Assembly (NCBI GenBank): GCA_020849535.1
Contig: JADLGB010000187.1
Coordinates: 1 to 45,539 of the forward strand
Origin: Candidatus Hydrogenedentota bacterium
Lineage (GTDB): Bacteria > Hydrogenedentota > Hydrogenedentia > Hydrogenedentales > SLHB01
Direction of reading: 5' to 3'
DNA: 45,539 bases
This document shows, piece after piece, positions 39,560-45,539 of the stretch (the stretch's first letter is position 1; each line of letters starts with the position of its first letter). The translations under genes and the position numbers were made by a program. Below the pieces are notes generated by a model that saw only the letters and a program-made list of their open reading frames with translations, was not told where the DNA came from and did not search any database.

Positions 39560-41548
39560 ATGCGACAAAGTATCACCGTCGGCAAACGCATCGCGATAGG
39601 CTTCGGGATCACGCTCGTCCTCTTGGGAGTCGTTGGGGTCATCGCGACGGGGGGCGTGACTGTCATGAGCGGGGAGGTGAACGAAGTCATTGACCTGAAC
39701 GGAATCGCGAACAATTTGAGCCAGCGTGAGATCGACCACCTCAACTGGGCAAGCCAGGTCAGTGCCCTTTTGACGGATGAGAGCAAGACCGAACTCACCG
39801 TCGAGACGGATCCCACGAAGTGCGCGTTCGGGAAGTGGTATTACAGTGACGAACGGAAGCATGCGGCGCTTCTCGTGCCGAGTGCGGCGGAGTACCTCGA
39901 TGCGTTGGATGAGCCCCACCGGAAGCTGCACGAGTCGGCCACGGAAATCGGCCATGTGTTTCATCGTGCCGACGAGAATCTCCCGGTGTTCATCACGGAA
40001 CGCGAGAACGACCACCTCGCCTGGATGAGCCAGGTGACCGCGTTGTTTGTCGAACACCAGGAGAAACTCACGGTCCAGACCGACCATACCCAATGTGGAC
40101 TCGGGAAGTTTCTCTATGGGCCCGAAGGCAAAGCACTCGCCAACGACACCGAATTCGCAGCTCTCATGAAGGCCATTGAGGCACCTCACCAGCGTTTGCA
40201 CGAATCCGCCGTGGCCATCGGACAAGCTTGGAGCAAGGACGATCCGGCCGCGCAGGCACGTGCACAGGAGATCTACAACCAGCAGACGATTCCCGCCCTC
40301 CACGAAGTGGAGCAAGTCCTTGGCGACATGAAATCCAAGGCTGTCGAAAGAGTCCAGGGTATGCATCAGGCGCACGAAATCTTCTCTACCAAGACGGTGC
40401 CGCAGTTGGCCACAGTACGGGAGCTGCTGCGGGATTCCGCCGAGGCGGTCCGCGGGGCGGCGGCGACCACCAACGATGGCGCCCTCAGCATGGCAAGCAG
40501 AACCCGCGCCGTCGTTATGGGACTCACATGCGCCACGGTTGTGATAGGGCTGATCCTGGCCTTCTTCATTGCGCGGAGCGTGAATGGGCCGCTGCGGCGC
40601 ATCATGGCGGCATTGCGAAGCGCGGCGGAGCAGCAGCGCGCGGCTTCTGAAGAGGTGGCGAGTTCCAGCCAGCAGATGGCCGAGGGTGCGAGCGAGCAGG
40701 CCTCCAGCCTGGAAGAGACGTCCGCCTCCTTGGAGGAGATGTCCTCGATGACCAAGCAGAACGCGGATAATGCGACCCAGGCGCGCAGTATGGCCAAGAA
40801 CACGCGCGAGGGAGCCGAGAGAGGGCAGAGCGCGACCGATCGCATGTCCCTCGCGATCCAGAAAGTGAAGAAGTCCTCCGACGAGACCGCCAAGATCCTC
40901 AAGACGATCGATGAAATCGCTTTCCAGACCAATCTGCTCGCCCTGAATGCCGCGGTGGAAGCGGCCCGCGCGGGGGAAGCGGGTAAGGGGTTCGCGGTGG
41001 TGGCGGAGGAGGTGCGCAACCTCGCGCAGCGTTGCGCGCAGGCGGCGCGCAACACGGCGACGCTGGTGGAGGAATCCCAACACGATGCGGACGCGAGTGT
41101 GGAAGTGTCGGGGGAAGTCACCACGATTCTCGTGGACATTGTCGCGAATTCGCGCAAGGTGGAGCAGCTTGTTGACGAGGTCTCGGCTGCGAGCGCGGAG
41201 CAGGCCAAGGGCGTCGATCAGATCAACATTGCCGTAGCCCAAATGGACAAGGTCGTTCAGAACAACGCGGCGAGCGCGGAAGAGGCTGCGGGGGCCAGCG
41301 AAGAGCTGTCCGCACAGGCCGAATCGCTGTTGGGTGTCGTATCCGAGTTGGTGGCCCTGGTCGGGGGTGGTGAGCACCGCGGGGCGCAAATCGCTGGCGA
41401 CGAACGTCGTTACGACGCGGTGGCCCACTCGAGGCAGGCCCCCGCAAGGCGTCTTACAGACCATGCGCTCCCTGCGAGACACGAACGCGCCATCTCCATT
41501 GCCGATCGCGCGCTACCGATGGAGGCGGAGGAATTGAGCAAGTTCTGA
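39560..41548 (+). CDS. Methyl-accepting chemotaxis protein with tandem CZB-type sensor domains
   Basis: 662 residues. Membrane segments at ~11-33 and ~317-338 bracket an extracytoplasmic region. That region holds two repeats like chemoreceptor zinc-binding (CZB) domains: H60, C88, H120, H124 and H152, C179, H210, H214, each as HLxW...C.(F/L)GK...HxxLH. The signalling domain has the MCP hairpin [40 protein letters not shown], needed for CheA/CheW. No clear HAMP domain is seen and the C-terminus lacks an NWETF-type CheR tether. The ATG at 39560 has AAAGGAGGG upstream. It probably senses zinc or a linked cue and feeds the flagellar motor coded upstream. Confidence 0.92.
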   Translation: MRQSITVGKRIAIGFGITLVLLGVVGVIATGGVTVMSGEVNEVIDLNGIANNLSQREIDHLNWASQVSALLTDESKTELTVETDPTKCAFGKWYYSDERKHAALLVPSAAEYLDALDEPHRKLHESATEIGHVFHRADENLPVFITERENDHLAWMSQVTALFVEHQEKLTVQTDHTQCGLGKFLYGPEGKALANDTEFAALMKAIEAPHQRLHESAVAIGQAWSKDDPAAQARAQEIYNQQTIPALHEVEQVLGDMKSKAVERVQGMHQAHEIFSTKTVPQLATVRELLRDSAEAVRGAAATTNDGALSMASRTRAVVMGLTCATVVIGLILAFFIARSVNGPLRRIMAALRSAAEQQRAASEEVASSSQQMAEGASEQASSLEETSASLEEMSSMTKQNADNATQARSMAKNTREGAERGQSATDRMSLAIQKVKKSSDETAKILKTIDEIAFQTNLLALNAAVEAARAGEAGKGFAVVAEEVRNLAQRCAQAARNTATLVEESQHDADASVEVSGEVTTILVDIVANSRKVEQLVDEVSAASAEQAKGVDQINIAVAQMDKVVQNNAASAEEAAGASEELSAQAESLLGVVSELVALVGGGEHRGAQIAGDERRYDAVAHSRQAPARRLTDHALPARHERAISIADRALPMEAEELSKF

Positions 41549-41610
41549 AGGCCCTGTGTCGCAGTCGGGCATTGCCAGTTTCGGTAGGTCGACGCAACAG
41601 CAATCACGCA

Positions 41611-41634
41611 GGCCCCGTTCGGTTGAACGGGGCC
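41611..41634. terminator. Hairpin between MCP and convergent gene
   Basis: GGCCCCGTTC (41611-41620), loop GGTT, GAACGGGGCC (41625-41634), a perfect 10-bp stem. No strong T-run on either side, but its place between convergent genes suggests a bidirectional terminator. Confidence 0.6.
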
Positions 41635-41653
41635 CATGCGACTGCGATGAGGT

Positions 41654-42409
41654 TTACTCGAAGGCCTTAGGTGGGCCCAGGACTTCACGCAGGACGATGG
41701 CTCGCCGGAGGTCGTGGGCCCCCGCAATCAGTGGGCGCCTGCGAACCCGTCGCGCAGACTGCTGCCGTTGCGCCGACTGAGGGGTCGGGGCTGGACCTTC
41801 CCGCTCTTCGGATAGAAGAGGCGGCGGGGCCTTTCTGCGTTGCTGCGAGCGGGGAGCCGTGGGCCGGCGCTGTTCGGGCGTCAACCTCCGCTGCTCTTCC
41901 TGGGCAATGTGACGCTGTTGCTCGGGAGACAGGCGGCGCCGCTCCTCCGCGGCGATATGGCGCTGCTGGTCTGGCGACAGACGCCTCTGCTCTTCCGTAG
42001 GCCGGAAGGGTGACCCCGCCTGAACCTCCTGGGGCCTTGGCGGCGGCGCCGGCCGTTGCGGGGCTCGCGCGACGGGTTGCACGGGCCGGGGCAGCGCCTG
42101 CTTCGGGGCCACAGGAGGCGGCACAACGCGTCGTGGTTGCGCGGTGGGCACACTGACTTGGCCACGCGGCTTGGCCACCACGGGACCCCGCTCGCCCGGT
42201 TTTGGCTCCAGACGCGGCAGCGCCGGCGGCGGGTTGTCTCCGTACAGCATGCGGCGGGTTGCCTCCGGCATCTGGGGAGGCGTGGGCGGTTGTTTGCGCG
42301 CCTCCTTCTGCTGGTTCTCGATGTCGCGCTGTTCCGTGAATTTCCGAATCAGTGCCACCACCACAAAGATGATGAAGAGGACTACGCCTACGATGTCTTC
42401 AAAGCCCAT
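41654..42409 (-). CDS. Membrane-anchored Pro/Gln/Arg-rich protein with internal repeats
   Basis: 251 residues. An N-terminal membrane segment (EDIVGVVLFIIFVVVALI) is followed by a long Pro/Gln/Arg-rich cytoplasmic or extracellular region. About residues 137-180 carry three near-repeats of EEQRRLSPDQQRHIA. The C-terminus ends HDLRRAIVLREVLGPPKAFE, which is unlike the disordered middle and looks like a conserved short motif. No enzyme features. It is just downstream of floA on the same strand (18-bp gap), so it may belong to the FloA membrane-domain cluster. Function unknown. Confidence 0.7.
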   Translation of the reverse strand: MGFEDIVGVVLFIIFVVVALIRKFTEQRDIENQQKEARKQPPTPPQMPEATRRMLYGDNPPPALPRLEPKPGERGPVVAKPRGQVSVPTAQPRRVVPPPVAPKQALPRPVQPVARAPQRPAPPPRPQEVQAGSPFRPTEEQRRLSPDQQRHIAAEERRRLSPEQQRHIAQEEQRRLTPEQRRPTAPRSQQRRKAPPPLLSEEREGPAPTPQSAQRQQSARRVRRRPLIAGAHDLRRAIVLREVLGPPKAFE

Positions 42410-42427
42410 AAGACGATCCCTATCCGC

Positions 42428-43450
42428 TTATACGCGTGGACCGGAAGGATCCTCATCAGGACGTCCCTCGGTTCTCGAAATCGACTCGCGCATGCTCGTG
42501 TCCGCCACGACGTTCTTCATCCTGTAGTAGTCCATGATCCCCATGTTGCCGCTGCGGAAGGCATCGGCCATGGCCTTGGGCACCTCGGCTTCGGCCTCGA
42601 CCACGCGCGCGCGCATCTCGACCACCTGTGCGCGCATTTCCTGTTCGCGGGCCAGCGCCATGGCACGGCGCTCTTCGGCACGGGCTTGGGCGATCTGCTT
42701 GTCCGCTTCAGCCTGCTTGATTTGCAGTTGGGCGCCGATGTTCTCGCCGACGTCCACGTCCGCGATGTCGATGGAGAGGATCTCAAAGGCCGTGCCCGCA
42801 TCCAGGCCGCGCTGCAGCACCACTTTGGAGATGCGGTCCGGGTTCTCGAGCACCTGCTTGTGCGTGGGCGAAGAGCCGATCGTGGTCACGATGCCTTCCC
42901 CTACGCGCGCGATGATCGTCTCCTCCGTCGCGCCACCGACCAGACTCTTAATGTTGGTTCGCACCGTCACGCGGGCCTTGGCCTTCAACTGGATACCGTC
43001 CATGGCGACCGCCGCTACGGTGGACTGCCCCTGGCGCGGATCAGGGCAGTCGATGACCTTGGGGTTTACGGATGTCTGTACGGCATCGAGGATGTCGCGA
43101 CCCGCGAGGTCAATCGCGGTGGCACGCTGGAAACTGAGTTCGATGTTGGCCTTGTTCGCGGCGATCAGCGCTTGAACCACGCGCACCACGTTGCCGCCCG
43201 CGAGATAGTGCGCTTCCAATTCGTCTGTCGAAATCCGCAGCCCGGCCTTCACCGCGTTGATGCGGCTTTCCACGATGATGTTCGGGTTGACTTTTCGCAG
43301 GCGCATGGCGACAAGACTCAGCATGCTGACGTGTGCGCCCGAAAGCCAAGCCTGGATATACAGCTTGAAGAAGGTGAGTACGATCACGCCGAAGATGAGA
43401 AAGACGATGATCAGTCCTATGCCAAGCACGGTCAATAGAGCCTCAGGCAT
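42428..43450 (-). CDS. floA: Flotillin-like protein FloA
   Basis: 340 residues. An N-terminal membrane hairpin ([32 protein letters not shown]) is followed by the YqfA/FloA SPFH domain ([63 protein letters not shown]) and a Glu/Ala/Arg-rich coiled coil (~250-310). FloA organises membrane microdomains and scaffolds signalling and secretion proteins. The ATG at 43450 has AAAGGAT upstream; a frame from 43480 adds 10 basic residues. It is coded with NfeD-type genes, its usual partners. Confidence 0.92.
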   Translation of the reverse strand: MPEALLTVLGIGLIIVFLIFGVIVLTFFKLYIQAWLSGAHVSMLSLVAMRLRKVNPNIIVESRINAVKAGLRISTDELEAHYLAGGNVVRVVQALIAANKANIELSFQRATAIDLAGRDILDAVQTSVNPKVIDCPDPRQGQSTVAAVAMDGIQLKAKARVTVRTNIKSLVGGATEETIIARVGEGIVTTIGSSPTHKQVLENPDRISKVVLQRGLDAGTAFEILSIDIADVDVGENIGAQLQIKQAEADKQIAQARAEERRAMALAREQEMRAQVVEMRARVVEAEAEVPKAMADAFRSGNMGIMDYYRMKNVVADTSMRESISRTEGRPDEDPSGPRV

Positions 43451-43548
43451 TACGCGTATCCTTTCCTGTTTTGCGGCCACTCAGCGCCACGATTACGCTC
43501 CATCCGATATGCATGCTTTTTCGCAGCATCCGTGCGCCCTGAACCGGA

Positions 43549-44028
43549 TTACAGCTTCTGGGCGGATTCCACGACCACGCGATTGCCGCGCACCTCGACA
43601 ACGCGGACGGCGGTTCCCTCGCCGATGAAGTCCCCTGTGGAGACGGCACTGACTTTCTTCCCATTTACCGTAATGGTTCCCGCGGGGCGCAAGGCGGTGA
43701 AGACTTCACCCAGTGTCCCCAGCAAGGCTTGGTCGGTCTCATCCGAGACCCAGCCCGCTTCCAGGGGCTGATCCGTCTCCAATATCATGGCTTTGCCAAT
43801 CGGCGAACGGGGAAACACGTAGAATCCCACTCCGATGGTGGCGATGGCGGCGACGATCTCTCCGATCACGATGAACAGGGCCATATCCGGATGCGAATAT
43901 GCCGCCATCACGCAACTAACCGTCAGGAAGATGCCGCCCAGCACGCCGCACACCAGCCCGGGCAGGATAAACTCCGCGAGGATCAGTACCATCCCCGCAA
44001 TGAAGAAGAAGATGACCCACCAGATCAT
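43549..44028 (-). CDS. Short NfeD-family membrane protein
   Basis: 159 residues. Three to four membrane segments (WWVIFFFIAGMVLILAEFI, VCGVLGGIFLTVSCVMAAY, ALFIVIGEIVAAIATIGVGFYVF) precede a C-terminal OB-fold domain (GTLGEVFTALRPAGTITVNGKKVSAVSTGDFIGEGTAVRVVEVRGNRVVVE), the NfeD C-terminal type. There is no ClpP-like protease domain, so it is the short form. Such proteins act with flotillins. Its ATG overlaps the upstream gene by 4 nt (ATGA); floA follows 98 bp on. Confidence 0.9.
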   Translation of the reverse strand: MIWWVIFFFIAGMVLILAEFILPGLVCGVLGGIFLTVSCVMAAYSHPDMALFIVIGEIVAAIATIGVGFYVFPRSPIGKAMILETDQPLEAGWVSDETDQALLGTLGEVFTALRPAGTITVNGKKVSAVSTGDFIGEGTAVRVVEVRGNRVVVESAQKL

Positions 44029-44327
44029 CGCTTCTGACCCTCCGCGACGGACTCCAAAAGCGTCAGCAGTTGCCCGATCTCAAGGCGAATCCCTTGCACG
44101 GCTTTCATCTTGTCCGCAGGATCTTTCGGGTCGATTTCCTGCACCGTCTCAAAGGTATCAATCAGTCCGTCGGTTTCAGGAAACAGGCGTTTTGCCTGTT
44201 CGAGAAGCTTGTTATAGCGCGTCGCCATGGGGATGCAACTGTAGTATCCGGCTCCTTGCTGCTGGATGACGAACATCTCCTCGCGCAATTGCTTGAGCAT
44301 GTGAATCAGCGACATGCGAACGTCCAT
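44025..44327 (-). CDS. Small helical protein between NfeD genes
   Basis: 100 residues, mostly helical by composition (MLKQLREEMFVIQQQGAGYYSCIPMATRYNKLLEQAKRLFP...). It has no membrane segment or known catalytic motif. I do not recognise its family. It is coupled to the short nfeD (ATGA overlap) and lies 33 bp after the large nfeD, so it probably serves the same FloA/NfeD cluster, perhaps as a cytoplasmic adaptor. An internal ATG four codons in is an alternative start. Confidence 0.7.
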   Translation of the reverse strand: MDVRMSLIHMLKQLREEMFVIQQQGAGYYSCIPMATRYNKLLEQAKRLFPETDGLIDTFETVQEIDPKDPADKMKAVQGIRLEIGQLLTLLESVAEGQKR

Positions 44328-44360
44328 AGCCTGGATGCCCCCTTGCTGCCGGTTAGGCCG

Positions 44361-45539
44361 TTAATCCTTGATCCGGTCGACGACGTAGCGATTGCCTTCC
44401 ACTTCGACAATTTGCACCGGCGTGCCCGGCTCAACGAACTCCGCCCGGCTGACCACCAAGAGTGTCTTGTCGCCGAAACGCGCGCGGCCCGCGGGGCGCA
44501 GCATGCTGGAAGCGACACCACGCAGCCCGATGGCGGCCACGCATTCCGACTCCGGTTGGACGGTAAACCCTCTCCCGGTCTGTTGCACTTCGTTGAGGAC
44601 GAGCCATCCGTGCAGCGGAGTGTGGGGAAGGACCTTCCACAAGGTTGCCACCAAGACGACCAGCCCGAGGGCCGTCAAGGTTACGGTCATGCCCGCGTCG
44701 CGGAACCTATCGAAATTCCAGCTATACATCGAAAACGAGAAGTCGGTGAACGTGAATGACAGAAAGAGTCCCGTCAATAGCGAGACTAAGCCGAGTCCAC
44801 CCACAATGCCGAAACCAGGGATGAAGAAGATCTCGACGACGATCAGGATGAGGCCGGTCACGACCAGGAGAATGTCGATCCAGTCTGCAAGGCCGATCAC
44901 CCCGCGCGCTCCGAAGAACAATGCGAGCGCGATAATACCGATGGTGCCCGGAAGGCCGAAGCCCGGTGTCTTCATCTCAACATAGATGCCTCCAATGCCG
45001 ATCAGCAGCAGAATACTGGCGACCGCCGGGCTGGTCAGCCAGCTATACAGATCTTCCGACCACGTGAGTTTCATTTCCACGCGGCGGGCGTTCTCCATAC
45101 CGTAGGTGCGGAGCAAATGATCGAGGTCGCGAGGCGTGTGCTCGATGAGCCGGTACTTCACCGCCTCTTCCGGCGTCAGGGTTAACAACTTGTCGCGGCC
45201 GATGACGATATGCGCGCCTTCCATGCCCGGCGCGGGGGGAGGCTGGCTCAGGGCCTTCTGAACTTCTTCCGATTGATCCAACTCACCTTTCGGATCGGCG
45301 GTCAGTTCCTTGACGATATCTTTCAGGGGCTCCAACGGGAGTTCTGTTGTCTCTTGCAGCGCATCGACCGCCTTCTCGATGGTCGATTCCCCCTCCGTTG
45401 TTGCTGCTTGGCCCGAATTGGTCGCCTTGACGTCGAAGGTCCCATCGCCACGCGGCGTGGCCAGGAGTTCGATGTCCTGGTCTACCATGGCTTGGCCGAT
45501 ATCGGGATTGTGTCCCTTCACTTCACCCAGGGCTTTGAA
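44361..45539 (-). CDS. NfeD-family membrane protein (long form), 5' end beyond the window
   Basis: At least 392 residues; the frame is still open at 45539, so the start is missing. The visible N-terminal part (IVIGRDKLLTLTPEEAVKYRLIEHTPRDLDHLLRTYG) fits the end of a ClpP/SppA-like serine protease domain, as in long NfeD. Four or more membrane segments follow (about 165-290 of the visible part), then an OB-fold C-terminus (GLRGVASSMLRPAGRARFGDKTLLVVSRAEFVEPGTPVQIVEVEGNRYVVDRI). The Ser-Lys active site would lie upstream and cannot be seen. Such proteins cleave hydrophobic or flotillin-like partners; it heads the nfeD-floA cluster. Confidence 0.9.
   Translation of the reverse strand, partial: FKALGEVKGHNPDIGQAMVDQDIELLATPRGDGTFDVKATNSGQAATTEGESTIEKAVDALQETTELPLEPLKDIVKELTADPKGELDQSEEVQKALSQPPPAPGMEGAHIVIGRDKLLTLTPEEAVKYRLIEHTPRDLDHLLRTYGMENARRVEMKLTWSEDLYSWLTSPAVASILLLIGIGGIYVEMKTPGFGLPGTIGIIALALFFGARGVIGLADWIDILLVVTGLILIVVEIFFIPGFGIVGGLGLVSLLTGLFLSFTFTDFSFSMYSWNFDRFRDAGMTVTLTALGLVVLVATLWKVLPHTPLHGWLVLNEVQQTGRGFTVQPESECVAAIGLRGVASSMLRPAGRARFGDKTLLVVSRAEFVEPGTPVQIVEVEGNRYVVDRIKD

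Overview
The window is GC-rich bacterial DNA with densely packed, often overlapping genes, many GTG starts and many short palindromic intergenic repeats. The gene mix includes DUF1080, two sugar isomerase/epimerase-type TIM barrels, Gfo/Idh, a large cupin, GH116, FloA with NfeD proteins, and a GxxExxY protein. It resembles Hydrogenedentota or Planctomycetota-type genomes. That taxonomic guess is inference; the window has no rRNA or other marker to settle it.

Layout. (1) 1-350: tRNA-His on the minus strand, with a promoter and a perfect-stem terminator; it appears to lack the usual G-1:C73 histidine identity pair. (2) 349-5257: a plus-strand housekeeping run of tsaB, rimI, a GH116 glycosidase, coaE and a small zinc-finger/HTH protein. 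(3) 5284-13509: a carbohydrate-use cluster, mostly minus strand, with a DUF1080 protein, a D-psicose/tagatose-3-epimerase-type protein, a Gfo/Idh oxidoreductase, a xylose-isomerase-like TIM barrel and a phosphomannose-isomerase-like cupin. This cluster is broken by accessory genes between 8319 and 12264: a GxxExxY gene inside 30-bp inverted repeats, a DUF7691-like gene, a HicAB pair whose toxin gene is dead, and an MNT-HEPN pair lying between two 113-bp copies of the cupin gene's 3' end. (4) 13510-15176: a non-coding, repeat-rich stretch. (5) 15177-17756: a degenerate secreted staphylococcal-nuclease-like protein and a DegQ/HtrA protease, convergent.

(6) 18251-34383: a long plus-strand flagellar locus: sigma-54 promoter, flgB, flgC, fliE, a solo FliF-RBM-like protein, fliF, fliG, fliH, fliI, fliJ, a MotE-like protein, fliK, flgD, a flagellar operon protein, flgE, terminator, promoter, motA, motB, fliL, fliN, fliO, fliP. 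Together they encode the rod, MS ring, part of the C-ring, export ATPase, hook and stator. fliM, fliQ, fliR, flhB, flhA and flagellin are not here.

(7) 34399-38664: a ROK sugar kinase, a duplicated repeat element, and a large helicase-XPB-N/WYL protein with a small coupled partner. (8) 38665-41548: a long leader with a consensus promoter, then a chemoreceptor with tandem CZB-type zinc-binding domains. (9) 41654-45539: an anchored low-complexity protein, FloA, a short NfeD, a small helical protein and a large NfeD cut by the window edge. This looks like a membrane-microdomain cluster.

The most novel-looking material is the repeat-bounded GxxExxY element and related short-period repeats elsewhere in the window, the MNT-HEPN cassette between duplicated gene ends, and the solo FliF-type ring-building domain between fliE and fliF.
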